Assembly (NCBI GenBank): GCA_039545275.1
Contig: BCHS01000002.1
Coordinates: 1,240,001-1,304,000, forward strand
Reading direction: 5' to 3'
DNA length: 64,000 nucleotides
DNA from: Pseudomicrostroma phylloplanum
Lineage: Eukaryota > Basidiomycota > Exobasidiomycetes > Microstromatales
Part shown: in pieces, positions 10,149 through 21,343 of the stretch
Layout of the letters: the number at the start of each line of letters is the position of its first letter
Numbering within the stretch: the first letter of the stretch is position 1
Program-made: the position numbers and the translations under genes
Notes under the pieces: generated by a model
What the model was told of the DNA's origin: nothing
Database searches by the model: none
Seen by the model: the letters and a program-made list of their open reading frames with translations, nothing else

Positions 10149-11687
10149 ATGGCTGCAGTCATCGATTTGCCCTTTGAGCTCCCAGCAGCGCCCTCGTCCT
10201 TCAAGGCAGGGTCGCCCTCTTCCATCTCCAAGCTCTCCTCTGCGACCCTTCTCCCTGCCGGCCCATCTTACATCGCCCATGCACGAAGGCAGCTTCAGCA
10301 GCTGGACTTTGCCGCTGACGATGCTCAAGAGGAGGCCAGGCTACAGGCACTGAGGGATGCCAACGTAGACGTAGACGAGCTCGACAACGACATCGGAGAG
10401 GAGCCAGAGAGCGCTGAGCTCCTGGAGCGAGACCCAAAGCAGTGGAAGGTGAGTGTCTCATCTGTACCACGGCAATGAAAGCCAGTGAGAGCTCTCGCAT
10501 TGACTTATGTGCGCTCCCTTTCCTTACTGCAGTCGCAAGATCATTACGCAGTTCTTGGTCTCTCCGGTCTGAGATACAAGGCTACTCAGCACCAGATTAA
10601 GATCGCCCACCGCAAGAAGGTACTCAAGCATCATCCCGACAAGAAGGCCGGCGCTTCTGGTCTGACAAACGATGATGCCTTCTTCAAGTGTGTCGCCAAG
10701 GCTCACGAGGTCTTGTCAAACCCTGAGAAGCGTCGCCAATTCGACTCCGTTGACGAGGGGGTAGACGACGAGGCTGTTCCTTCTGGCAAGGAGAAGCCAG
10801 AGGACTTCTTCCGTGTCTGGGGCCCAGTCTTTGAACGCGAGTCACGCTTCAGCGTCGTGGAAAAGAATGGTGCAACACCCGAGATTGGAGATTTGGACAG
10901 CCCCAGAAGCCACGTGGACAACTTCTACGACTTCTGGTACAACTTCGACAGCTTCAGAAGCTTCGAGTACCTCGACAAGGAGGTCAACGAGGGCAGCGAT
11001 GACCGTGCTGACAAGCGATACACTGAGAAGAAGAACCGCAACGAGCGAGCGCAGAGGAAGAAGGAGGACAATGCCCGACTGCGCAACCTGGTTGACAGGG
11101 CCCTTTCGCTAGACCCTCGAATCAAGAAGTTCAAGGCGGAGGAGAAGGCTGCTCGTGAGGCCAAGAAGAACAAGGGCAAGCAGGGTACGCCAACCAATGC
11201 TAAGTCTCCTCAGCAGCTGGCCGAGGAGAAGAAGGCAAAGGAGGCAGAGGAGAAGAAGGCAGCTGAGGACGCCAAAAAGGCAGAGGAGGCTGACAAGGTG
11301 AGTCCATGACAGACGCCTCGAGAAGGATGTGATGAACCCCTGACTGACCCGGCGCGTATTTGATCTAACCCTCAGGCTGGACGTGCCGATGCCAAGAAGG
11401 CAAAGGAGGCAGCCAAGAAGGCAATGAAGAAGGAGAAGAAGAAGCTGTCGGATGCCATCACCTCCAACAACTACTTCCAGCCTGCCGGTACCAGCCCCTC
11501 TGCTCAGGTCATTGAGAAGCAGCTCACTGCTCTTGATGCGCTGGTCACAAAGCTCGGCGAGGAGGACCCCACTCTGATCGGAAAGCTGAGGGAAGAAGTC
11601 GAGAGCGCTGGTTCTGCCGAGGCAAAGAAGGCCGCTTTCAAGAAGATGGCCGACGCAAAGAGCATCGACGGCGGCGCCTTCGACTAA
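10149..11687 (+). CDS. ZUO1: Zuotin, ribosome-associated J-domain co-chaperone
   Basis: Zuotin forms the ribosome-associated complex with Ssz1 and stimulates the Hsp70 Ssb on nascent chains. Three exons, 10149-10448, 10533-11297 and 11376-11687, all in phase 0, give 458 residues; the yeast protein is about 430. The J domain begins at the second exon (DHYAVLGL) and has the HPD motif in LKHHPDKK. The zuotin homology region follows (VDNFYDFWYNFDSFRSFEYLD). Next comes a long Lys/Glu/Ala-rich helix that binds rRNA across the ribosome. The last exon encodes the C-terminal helical bundle (LGEEDPTLIGKLREEVESAG). All introns have GTGAG donors. Identification rests on the J-domain plus zuotin-specific block and is secure. 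Confidence 0.95.
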
Positions 11688-11882
11688 CTGGGTCACCCAG
11701 TAGTCTTCAGTCACTTGTGGACCCCACTGCTTTTCGCCTCGAGATAGAGCTTTGTAGATGTCGATGTAATGTTCATTTGCTTAGTCATCACACAATCACA
11801 TTTGCAATTGTGCGCCACTAGAATTGTTCCCTTTCCGCTTCCCCTCCGTATCCTTCCCGACATCTTCCACATCCCTTCACAG

Positions 11883-13661
11883 ATGCTGCGTCCTTTCGCC
11901 GTCAGGCCTGAAAGGCTGACAAGTCGTCTGTATACCTTGTGCGAAGCTTCGGCATTGTACAGCGTCGCACCTGCATCGCAACGGTGCCCACAACCGCATC
12001 AACAGCGTCGTCTGCTGAGCGCTTCGATACGTGCATTGGCTCCCTCAACGTCTTCTGCTCGGACAATATCTATAGACAAGTACCAGCATTTCGATCCAAA
12101 GCCAGCCCTAGACTCAGCTGGCCGAATTCCGATCGCTCCCTATGATGCCGCGCCTCTAGCATGTTCCGCCCCATCCTACCCAAAAGGCCATCTCATTATC
12201 CATCCCTACACTCAAGCAAGACCTCAGGAGACATGGCCGGCCGCTCTTGAATCTGTCTGCCCCCTTCTTGTGGAGATCGACAATCGTACCAAGCAACAAC
12301 TATCAGGATGGGGTGTAGCCTTCTCAGACGGTGATCCGAAGCTCACTGCGCAGAAAGAAGCTCGTTTTCCGCAGTGGGACGTCACGACTTCAAAGGTGGC
12401 GAGGCCCACTGCTGGAGATGCTAGCGAAGAGGAGGAGTTCCTTATCCGGATTTACCAAGGCAACGGTACTCATGCCACCATTGGACCCTATTCTCTTCGG
12501 ACATTGCCTGCTGACCTTACACCGGCAATTGAGAAGGCCATCCAGCTGGCGCCTATACCCTCGGCCCGCTACCCCAAGACGACTGAGGAGTCTCACATCT
12601 ATGTCTGTACGCATGGATCGAGGGACTGCAGATGCGGCGTGGTAGGAACTGAGCTGCGGGACAAACTCAGGGAAGAAGTTCGGACACACGAAGTGAGGAC
12701 ATTAGGAGAAGGGAGCAAGAAGGTCAGAGTGTTTGGTATCAGCCATGTGGGAGGCCACAAGTGGGCAGCCAATGCTCTCCTCTATCCTGCTGGAGACTGG
12801 TATGGGAATCTGAGGGTGTCTGATTCTCCGTGAGTAGAGAGGACGGTGAAGCGGTCAAATACGTTACCGGCGGGGAGCTGACGATGCCCTCCCTTTGCTT
12901 TCAGGCTGATCCTTCGCTCCGCGCTGGCTCCTTCCACCTCGCGGCATGACCTGACGGATCAACGAGAGCGTCTGGTCCACTGGCCGCGCTGGAGAGGACG
13001 TCTCGGTCTCACTGAAGAGCAGATGCGCAAGGTGTGGGACGAGTGGGGCGGCGGAACAGTAGAAACGGCTGTCATACAGCCAATCGTCAGGCGAAGGGCG
13101 GCGCCACCGCCGCCTCAGCCAGTCACTGCTCCGGCTGAGCCGGCAGTGAGTCCCAGTGCTACAGTCTCTGCGTCCCATTCGATTCCTTTCAGAAAGCACT
13201 CTGGCGAAGTCGTCTTTGTCGATGCCAGAATCGGGGAGAATCTCAAAGACGTCGCTCAGCGGGGCGGCCTGGAAGAGATTGAGGCGACCTGTGGCGGCAA
13301 GTGCGAATGCGCGACTTGTCATGCTTATCTCGCAAAACCGGCTGCGTCCTCAGCGTCAGTCGCTGGGAGTGCGACTACGACCGATACGTACGCCGTCGAG
13401 TCAAATCTCAGTGAAGCGCTTCCGGTGGATGTTGTCCCACCCGCTACGGACGAAGAGTCAGGTGAGTCCTCATGCAGTGTGGGGTGATTAGTGGCAGTGA
13501 TGCTCATATTTTGCGATGATCTCCATCTCCCCTCCTCAGACATGCTCGACTATGCCATCTCCCGGAAGGCGACGTCCCGGTTGTTGTGTCAAGTTACCTT
13601 GACACAAGACCTCGTGGATTGGTTTGGAAGGGGCGGGCGCGTACAGCTTTCGCGATACTGA
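11883..13661 (+). CDS. Apd1/Aim32-like thioredoxin-like ferredoxin fused to an adrenodoxin-type ferredoxin
   Basis: Three exons (11883-12829, 12905-13461, 13540-13661) encode 541 residues. The first 60 residues are Arg/Ser-rich, acid-poor and look like a mitochondrial presequence. Residues about 85-310 form a sucrase/ferredoxin-like domain. Its VCTHGSRDCRCG (C242 and C251, spacing C-x8-C) and ISHVGGHKW (H288, H292) match the Cys2His2 [2Fe-2S] ligands described for yeast Apd1/Aim32. Residues about 415-535 form a second [2Fe-2S] domain of adrenodoxin type: EATCGGKCECATCHAY supplies C445, C451 and C454 (C-x5-C-x2-C), and RLLCQV supplies C518. The gap between C454 and C518 carries a Ser/Ala/Thr-rich insertion. 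The reaction is unknown; electron transfer or thiol redox control in mitochondria is inferred. The two cluster signatures are clear. Confidence 0.85.
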
Positions 13662-13987
13662 TGAGTCATTGAGCGTATCAGTCGAGCATCTTGGGGTCTT
13701 TGCTTCCCGTCAGGATCCTCTCAGCTTAGCCATTGTAACATAACTTCATAGTCCCCCGCGACGACCCTGTTTGACCAATCAGCCTGAATGGTTCCTTCGG
13801 GATCTTCTCCTTATGCCCGCGTCCGCGTCTTTCCAAATTTTGACTTGGCTGCTCCACTCCCGGACCAAGGGAGAAAGTTGCGCCCTGCTTGCCTCCCATT
13901 TCGCGAGGCTCAGTCGTCTTCTACACCTCCCTACTCCTCTTGATCCTTTATACATACCCTTCCCTACGCTCCATCTCTCCACTCCTC
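13662..13987. other. Intergenic before SQT1
   Basis: About 325 bp with no supported gene. The last 80 bp before the SQT1 start are pyrimidine-rich, as expected for a leader. An in-frame extension of SQT1 upstream would add a hydrophobic stretch from this leader and is not believed to be coding. Confidence 0.5.
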
Positions 13988-15425
13988 ATGAGCGAACGCA
14001 ATACTATCCATGAGGCGATCACCGGCGACCGGGAGGAGGAAGACTTCCCCGAGCTCACAGCCGACGATATCGAAGAGGTGCACGATGGCGCCGACGATGA
14101 AGGCGACATCCCCATGGACTCGGACGACGACGAAGACGACGGCGAGGGCGGAGCAGGTCAGGGAGAGGGCGACGACGAGAAGATGGTGGTGCATGACTCC
14201 TCCGTAGCTGCCTTCTTTGAGCACAAGGGCGAGTCCGTCTTCAGCGTCAAGCTGCACCCTTCCTACCCCAACCCTCCTCTGGCGATTTCTGGTGGCTTCG
14301 ACGAGACGTCTTTCATCTGGAATGCGGATGATGGAACACCGGTGCAGCAGCTGCTGCCCAAGCACAAGGACTCGGTGACAATGGTCGGCTGGAACGCAGA
14401 TGGGACACTGGTGGCAAGCGGTGGCATGGACGGAATGATCAATGTGTGGAAGAAGGCCGATGAGACCTGGCAGAAGTGGGAACATGTGCAGACGCTAGAA
14501 GGCGGCGATGAAGTACAGGTGAGCTAGCTTTAAGCAGCAGCCCATTTATGCAGTCGTTGTGGCCAGGTCTTATCCTACAACCTTGCCCCTCCCTCCTCCC
14601 TCTTCCTCCTGACAGTTCATCACATGGCATCCAAAGGGAAACGTCCTCGTTGCAGGCTACGGCGATGCGACCGTCTGGATGTGGCAGCTGCCAAAGGGCG
14701 ATGTGATGCAAGTCTTCTCCGGCCACGAAGAGGCCGTGACGGCTGGCAAATTCACACCAGACGGCAAGAAGCTCCTCACCACCTCTACAGACGGCAGTCT
14801 GATCATCTACGACCCACGTCAGCCTGTGGGTCTCTCCAAGCTCTCTGTTCACGACACAAGGTTCTACTGCGATGGCGGATTCGTCTCCCTCGCCATCTCG
14901 CCAGACGCCAAGCTCGTAGCCGTAGGATCCGTCTCTGGTGAATCGCGCATTGCCTCTCTCACCGGCGTGGACCAAGGCGGAGGCCTGGCGGTCGTGTGTG
15001 CTCTCAAGGGACACCAGGCGGGAGAGTCCGTCGAAGGCATCGCCTTCATCGATCTCCTCGGTCAGGGACAAGTGGCTGGCGCTGGTCACCTCGTCACCAT
15101 TGCGACGGACGGCAAGGCCATCGTCTGGGATCTCACCACGCAAAAGTCGCGGGTGGAGTGTGTCCACTACGAAGGAGAGGCCGACGCAGAGGAGAACGGA
15201 GGAGCCCTCACCACTGTCGTCACACACAACCTGGGCCCCTTCTTCACCACGGCTAGCTCGAGCGGAACGATGAGGACGTGGGATGCTAGGAGTGGAAAGT
15301 CGATAGCCAAGCATGAAGGGTTCACAGATGGTGTGCTGGATGCAGATGTCAAGAGCGATGGAGCAGGAGGCTGGAGGCTAGTGGGAGCGGGCGATGAAGG
15401 CGTCGCACTCGTCTTCAAGTGTTGA
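13988..15425 (+). CDS. SQT1: WD40 ribosomal-protein chaperone Sqt1/AAMP-like
   Basis: Two exons (13988-14518 and 14616-15425, phase 0) give 446 residues. An acidic N-terminus (EEDFPELTADDIEE, then an Asp/Glu-rich tract) is followed by a WD40 propeller. Recognisable repeats include FSVKLHPSYPNPPLAISGG, VTMVGWNADGTLVASGG, FITWHPKGNVLVAGYGD, VTAGKFTPDGKKLLTTS, LVTIATDGKAIVWD and FFTTASSSGTMRTWD. In yeast Sqt1 escorts the ribosomal protein uL16 (Rpl10) co-translationally to the 60S subunit; the animal relative is AAMP. The acidic lead plus WD40 architecture and the length (yeast 431) fit. Other WD40 families cannot be wholly excluded by eye. The gene converges on MAD1 with 93 bp between stops. 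Confidence 0.85.
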
Positions 15426-15518
15426 GCAGGTACTTCTGTAGTCAATTGCAAAGGCATTAGATGCATACGAATTAGAGGTGTGACTGAGTGGCCAGCGAAG
15501 TCTCGCAGCGCGGCCTGT

Positions 15519-18110
15519 TCACTCCTCTTCTTCACCCTCATCGGGAACCGTCCAAGTAGATCTAACAGCCATGGTGACATCCTCGTACACCGACATCTGC
15601 ATCGCTCCCAAGAAGCACGGCATCCTGTATCTTTCGGCCGACAGCCAGTATCCGCTGTGTTCAGAGAACTTGGCCAGGGTCCTCTCGTTGCCTTCATCTT
15701 GACAGAGGACCGTTTCTCCATCCCCCTTCTGACCCTTGGCGGGCGCCTTCCACTTGAAGAGCAATCTCGTGTTTTCTGGCCTGACAGCCTTGTTCAGAAC
15801 GCTGTGGACTTCGACGAGTCGGTTGCCGTGGAACTGCATCTTGAAGCCGAAGAGAGACTCGATTGTCGCTCGGTAGATTCTTGCCAAGTCGCCGAATGAC
15901 TGTGGTAGGAAACTCAGGCAGCTGGTCAGGTTTGCGTGTCCTACTGCAAGCGAATCTGCCCTTCCTGCTATACTCACCTCTTTCTGCCTGAGCATCGCCT
16001 TCTCACGAGAAGCGACCTTGACTGACAGGCTTTGCACTTCTTCGCGAAGCGTCTCCACTACGCTCACTGGCATCCAGCCGTCATGCCGTGAAGCAGCAGG
16101 GCCGTCCTGTCCTTCATCCGCCAACGCTGGCTTCTTCTCCGCAGACGCCTGAAGAGTGGCTAGCTGAGTGCCGATCTCCTGCACCCTCTTCTTGAGCTCT
16201 TGATTCTCCTTTTCGAGAGCATCCATTGTCGACTTCCGCAAATCCCTATCACGATCGACTGGGTTGTCCTTGAGCACAAGACACTGGTATCGTTCCACAT
16301 CAAACTCGCCCCTCCCGAGTCGCTCCTCTGCGCGACCTAGCTGCTCGTCAAGCTGTGCATTCTCGGCCTGAAGTTCCCGAACACCCTCTTCGAGCTCGCT
16401 GAGCTTTTGATCTTTAGCGGCAGATTCTGTCTTGAGCTTCGCGAGCTGCTCGTCTTTCTCGTCGAAGACACGGATGAGCTCGTCACGTTGGAACTGCAGA
16501 TCTTTCTCGAGCAGAGAGATGCGCTCCAGCTGCGAAGACGAAATCCGAGTCATGGACATGTCTGCCCCCTTGCTGTCGTCTTCGCCATCATCCATTTCTT
16601 CGTCGCGATCAGGAGCTTTGATAGCAGGGCCCGCCTCATGCTCGTAGCTTTGCAGCAGGTCGCGATATCGCCTCACCTCGTCCTGCCACTCCTCTCGGCT
16701 TTGCTTCCAGCCTTGCTCTTTTGAGCGCCAGTCTGCTTGCGACTGCTGCGCCTGTCTCAGCTCGGCTGCCGTGGTTTGCAATGCATCTGTAAGCTCATTG
16801 ACCTTTGCTTGCGAGCTTCCCGATTTCTCTTGCAGGATTTGGCAACGAGTGATCAGACCCGAGGCCGTGCCTCGCAAGCTAGCGATGTAGACAGGGAGCG
16901 ACAAGCGAGTCAGCGGCTCTGGGGCCGAGGGAAGAGCAGGGATGAGTTCATCACGATCAGAGGCAACCATTGCGACTTGAGCCTCGATCTTCGAAGATGA
17001 GCTGCCCGACGAAATAAGGAAGGAGTTCCAGCCTTCGAGTTCGGCTTGGACTTGCTCCGCTCGCTCTTGGTGCTCCACCACTTGCTGTCGCAGGCCGTCC
17101 ATAGCTTCTACCTTGCGCCTCAGATCGGCGTTCTCTTCTTTGAGAACAGCGGCTCCCTGAGCCTGCTTCTTGAAGAGGTCGTTGCTGCTTCTGAGAGTGT
17201 GTACCTCACGTTCAAGCTCCTTGGATTGGGCCAAGATCCGATCCAGCTCCTGGCTGACAATGGCCGCCTCATTCTCCCTACCGGAGACCTGCCTTTCCGT
17301 GCTAGAGAGACGCCGTTCGAGCTCTTGCACTGTCTCCTCCTGTTCTTGCCGCCGGGCTAGCTCGGTCTGGTGTTGCTGCTGCGCGTTGCGAGCGGTATCC
17401 AGTGCTTGATCTCGCTCCGCCTCTAGACGACTGACTTTGGTCATCATCTGCATCAGCTGAGCCTGACTCTCTTGTCTCTCTCTTGAGCTGGTATCTCTAC
17501 TCGTATGGAGCTCCTCATCTTTCGCAAAGAGGGCATTCCTCATCTCTGCCTCCTTCTGCTTCCAAGCCTGCCTCTCGGTCTTGAAGCTCTCCAACTCGGC
17601 CACCCTGGCCGCCTTGGCCTGCTCCCATTCCTCCAACATGCTCCTCCGCTCGCTCTCCAAACGCCCCGTCTCGGCCACGAGACCGCGGTAGTCGTCCTCG
17701 AGGGCGTCATAGCTCTGCTTTGATAGCAACAGGCGCGATTCGTATTGGGTCTTGAGGGTCGAGAGCTGTTGCGATGCGCTGGGCGATTGAGGGCCGGTAG
17801 AGGGCGGTGTAGCAGCTACATCGCTTGTGCCAGCTACAGAAGCCCGGACAGCCGGTCTCTTCATAGCCGAGGACTGGGCAACATCGTGAAAGCTTGTACT
17901 GGAGGCCGTCCGCTTGCCTAATGGGGTCGCTGCTGTGATGTTCGTTGCGGTGCTGCCAGCGGTGGGTATTGAGGTTCCTGGCGGGGGGCGATATCCAAAG
18001 CGCGAGGTGGATGCAGCAGCCGAGGTCGAAGGCTGCCGGGGTATTCCAGAAGCTGATGAGGAGGCATGAGCAAAGGATGACCTCGGAAGGCCCGATTGTC
18101 GCTCAGCCAT
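15519..18110 (-). CDS. MAD1: Spindle assembly checkpoint protein Mad1
   Basis: Mad1 is a coiled-coil scaffold at unattached kinetochores and nuclear pores that recruits and templates Mad2. Two exons, 18110-15978 and 15899-15519, flank a 78-nt intron and give 837 residues. Residues 1-110 are Ser/Thr/Pro-rich; residues about 115-700 are almost continuous coiled coil rich in Glu, Gln, Arg and Lys. The C-terminal RWD-like globular domain has the diagnostic SLFGFKMQFHGNRLVEVHS followed by LLFKWKAP and SGYWLSAERYRMPCFLGAMQM. The intron has no stop and a length divisible by three, so unspliced mRNA would also read through. The splice was chosen because it brings LRQKE next to the conserved FGDLARIYRATIESLFG. 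Identification is secure from the C-terminus. Confidence 0.92.
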   Translation of the reverse strand: MAERQSGLPRSSFAHASSSASGIPRQPSTSAAASTSRFGYRPPPGTSIPTAGSTATNITAATPLGKRTASSTSFHDVAQSSAMKRPAVRASVAGTSDVAATPPSTGPQSPSASQQLSTLKTQYESRLLLSKQSYDALEDDYRGLVAETGRLESERRSMLEEWEQAKAARVAELESFKTERQAWKQKEAEMRNALFAKDEELHTSRDTSSRERQESQAQLMQMMTKVSRLEAERDQALDTARNAQQQHQTELARRQEQEETVQELERRLSSTERQVSGRENEAAIVSQELDRILAQSKELEREVHTLRSSNDLFKKQAQGAAVLKEENADLRRKVEAMDGLRQQVVEHQERAEQVQAELEGWNSFLISSGSSSSKIEAQVAMVASDRDELIPALPSAPEPLTRLSLPVYIASLRGTASGLITRCQILQEKSGSSQAKVNELTDALQTTAAELRQAQQSQADWRSKEQGWKQSREEWQDEVRRYRDLLQSYEHEAGPAIKAPDRDEEMDDGEDDSKGADMSMTRISSSQLERISLLEKDLQFQRDELIRVFDEKDEQLAKLKTESAAKDQKLSELEEGVRELQAENAQLDEQLGRAEERLGRGEFDVERYQCLVLKDNPVDRDRDLRKSTMDALEKENQELKKRVQEIGTQLATLQASAEKKPALADEGQDGPAASRHDGWMPVSVVETLREEVQSLSVKVASREKAMLRQKEVSIAGRADSLAVGHANLTSCLSFLPQSFGDLARIYRATIESLFGFKMQFHGNRLVEVHSVLNKAVRPENTRLLFKWKAPAKGQKGDGETVLCQDEGNERTLAKFSEHSGYWLSAERYRMPCFLGAMQMSVYEDVTMAVRSTWTVPDEGEEEE

Positions 18111-18366
18111 GGTGGGCAGAGTTGGCTATTAGGAATGATATGTACGCAAGGAGTGAGCAAGTGGGGACTATCTTTGGCTCGAGTGTCACACGGAAAGACC
18201 GCGAGTGGGGGTCGGGCTCACGCGCATGTGTTTGTGCGGGCAGGCAAGTATGGAGACGAGGTAGACAAAAGGTGACATTGAAGGAGGAGGAGAATTGTAC
18301 AAGTGGACCGGGACACAGACAGATCAGGGGCCTGCCCCTTCTAAAATTTCATGAGCGCGATGAATT

Positions 18367-20482
18367 TCAACGCTTGGTACCCAGGCCGCTCATCTGGGTG
18401 CGACCTAGCAGACCTCCTCCGCCTACCGAAGAGGGGTTGGTTCGCCCCATCAGCCCTCCTGTCCCGAAGCCGCCGCTACCGAAACCAGCAGCAGGACGAC
18501 CGCTCCCCAGTCTAGTAGGTGGAGAGCCGGATGTGGCAGCAGGTGCGCCTCTCGGGGCACTGATGGTAGCAGAAGCCACAGGTCTGTCACTGCTCGATCC
18601 CGAAGGGGGAACGGCGCCGTTGCTAAAGCCAAGGAACATCTGCGACCCGTGGTGGCCACTTCTTGAGTGTGACCCAGTCGAGTTTGAGCTGAACTCCAGG
18701 GCAACGCCGGGCTCAGACTCCACCTGGAGCAAGTCGATGAGCTTACGACCCATTTCGTTGACCCGCTTGACATCGTGCTTGCCTCGCACCCACAGTGCGA
18801 TGCGGTCGAACTTCGGTCGAGTGGATACGACTGCTCCAGTGACTTCATCATCAACGTCCAGCTCTTCTCCGATCAGAGCTAGGACAAGCCAGATCCAGCT
18901 TCGATCTACGAGGGCAGGATTGGATATCTTGCGATCAAAGGTCAGGACCCATTTTCCTCCCTTTGCGTTGGCCGGATCTTCCCACATGGGCTTGATGCCA
19001 TCCTTGAAGAGATGGTAATTGGCATTGCGCTCCAGAGTGGAAGGCCTCTTGATGGTTCCGAAGACGCTCATGAAGGATTCGACGGTGCGATACTCCCCGA
19101 CTTTCTTGAGTGCAGCTTCCCATGTCTCAGAGTTCGAAGCGCCTTTGGATGGACCTGGAGGAGCTGCAGAGCTTTCAAGACTGGGAGAAGCTGCATTTGT
19201 AGGCGAGGTCCCAGCACGGGTCGCTGCGCCCAGTGGCGAAGAGCTGATGGAAGAAGAGCCTCCTTCCTTGGAGTCAAAGTAGAGGGTCCACTCGTGTTGC
19301 AAGGGATGCGTTCCTGGGACGCTGCGTCCCGTGGCAGGGACGGAGAGGGAGCTATTGACTCTCGACGATCCTAGGGAGGCAGCCGTCAAAGGTCTTGTGG
19401 ACGCAGGAGGAAGCATAGCTGACGTACTTGGAGGTGGCATCCCTTCCCTCTTCTCTGGCTTCTGGCCTGTGGGGAGGATTGCTTGGCGAGATCCATCACC
19501 GAGAACATGAGCTCCCGATGGCGGAATGTAACGTTCTGGTGACTTGCTGTCAGAGGCAGATGCCGGCTGCGATGTCGCTGAAGCACTCGTTGTAGCCTTT
19601 ACTTCAGCTGCTGCTGACGATGCACCTGAGCTTGAAGCCAGAGTGGATTGAGCTGTTGCCTGTCCCTTCTTGTTCAATCGCTCTCGGATTTCTTCCAGAG
19701 TGGGCAGTGCTTTCCCTTTCCCAATGCCATTTGGCGATCGTCCTTCGTCTGCAGATGCCGCGTCCGGTTGAGTCTGCGAATGGCTACCTGACTCGCTAGC
19801 CGGAGCAGGCACGCCAACGGCCACTGGAGCGGGCTGCTTTACATCGCCCTCTGAGTCGGAGTGTCCTGATGCTGTGTCCGACGAACAGCTGTTCAAGCGT
19901 CCAGCTAACCCGAGTCTACCCTTCAAAGGCGCCGAGACTGAAGAGCACCGGGCGATGGGTGTTCAGCAATGTGTCGTCAAAGAGCATTGCCTCTGGCTTA
20001 AGGAACACTCACCATCTAAATGGCTGCCATGGCTGCTCGAAGAGGTCGAGCCTGGAGAATCGGCGCCATCCAGCTTCATACTGAAATGGTGGCCAAGAGA
20101 AAAAAGTGTCAGCGGTCAGTAATCTTGCCTGCTCCTGTGGGCGTTTGTCTTTCGCCTCCAGACCAGTGGAATGGCGCGGTCTTGGGACTGCTACTCACCG
20201 AGCAGCAATATCACTCAAAGTGGGCGGTCTACCGGAAGCTCCTCTAGATGCCTTGCCAGTTGCATCGCTCGCAGATTTCGATGTAGAAGAGCCTTCCGAT
20301 CGGGGTGCATCGGAAGAAGAGGTCGGGGGCGATGTACCAGCCGTAGAGGTTGGCGCAGGCGAGGCTAGAGGGGTCAAGGTGCCTTGGGTTGCTGCAACGG
20401 ATGTAGGAGTCGTGACAGCAGTGTCCGGGTATGTGGATGAGGTAGAGGTCGCCGCTTCATCTTTCTGCACCGTGTCCGCCAT
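18367..20482 (-). CDS. eIF4E-family mRNA cap-binding protein
   Basis: Three exons (20482-20199, 20080-20013, 19937-18367) encode 640 residues. The first 320 are Ser/Thr/Ala/Pro-rich and apparently disordered. The eIF4E fold follows, starting at HPLQHEWTLYFDSK. By alignment to human eIF4E, W43 (W334), W56 (W390), W102 and E103 (W436 in PMWED) are kept, so m7G-cap binding is expected. Human W46 is replaced by Tyr (Y337), and dorsal W73, used for eIF4G and 4E-BP, by Met (M407). A Ser/Ala-rich insertion of about 45 residues (342-386) lengthens the first cap-binding loop. HLFKDGIKPMWEDPANAKGG resembles the 4EHP class, but the cap tryptophans are class I. It is more likely a second, regulatory eIF4E than the main initiation factor. 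Confidence 0.87.
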
Positions 20483-21343
20483 CGTATCAAGGGTATGAAG
20501 AGACAAACAACGGATGGGTATGGCCGTGTCTGGACAGGAGGCCAGGTGCAGCGTCGTCACGCCCGTGTATGCAGGCCCGCTGAGTTGTATGCCGTGGATG
20601 CGTCGCGGACGGGGGTGGGGTCGAGTGGTGCGAGGTCCACGAGGATGGTGTTGTGAGTCTGGTGAGGTGTGGTATGTGATGACGAGGCTGACTAGTCAGG
20701 CAAGTGTATCCGTCTCCCAGTCGCTCAGACTCCGGTGGAGCGAGGGAGAGGTGGGCGAGGTGCGTTTGGCATCTGACTCGTCACTTTGACCTTTCTGATG
20801 GAGGTGTTGGTCGTCCTTGGCTTTGCTTGGCCTCTGCGTTCCTCTGTTGCTGTGCCTCGTGTTGCTGCCTGCCTGCCCGCCTGCAGGCAACCAAAAAAGT
20901 GGGCTGCTTCCGCTTTGCTTGTGCGGAGGCCGGCGTCCTCTTCCGTGTTGCTCCTCTTCCTCCCTCCTCCTCACCAAGCCCTGTCACCTCGCACACAGGA
21001 GCACTTGCGTACAAGCAAGGCAACGCCACTCTTGTCAGCATCGATCGCATCTCTTGCTCTGCTGTATCAGCCGTCGTTGCTGCCGCCGCAACGCCCGTGT
21101 CGTGATCCACAGGCAAAGGCCCGATCGTCGCCAGGCTCTGTGCCTTGCTCTGCTTTGAGCTGCAGCCAGAGCAAGCTGGCAATCGCAACATTGGGACAGG
21201 TACCACCTAGACAGCGTCCTGGCAGTGCCTAGATCTCTTGCTCAAGGTCACTCGGGTGTCAGCAGTAAAGCAGTGAAGGTGTGCAGGTGGAGGACAGTTT
21301 GATCCGGTGAGGGCCACAGTCAGGGCCGACTGCTGCTGCCGCC
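20483..21343. other. Divergent intergenic region
   Basis: About 860 bp between two genes that face away from each other. Several overlapping frames occur on both strands with no family resemblance and atypical composition (Cys, Arg and Gln-rich). I see no supported gene; both promoters are expected here. Confidence 0.45.

Noticed and set aside
14439..15314. Minus-strand frame of 291 residues opposite SQT1
   Set aside because: It is antisense to WD40 repeats that are clearly coding on the plus strand; no family match.
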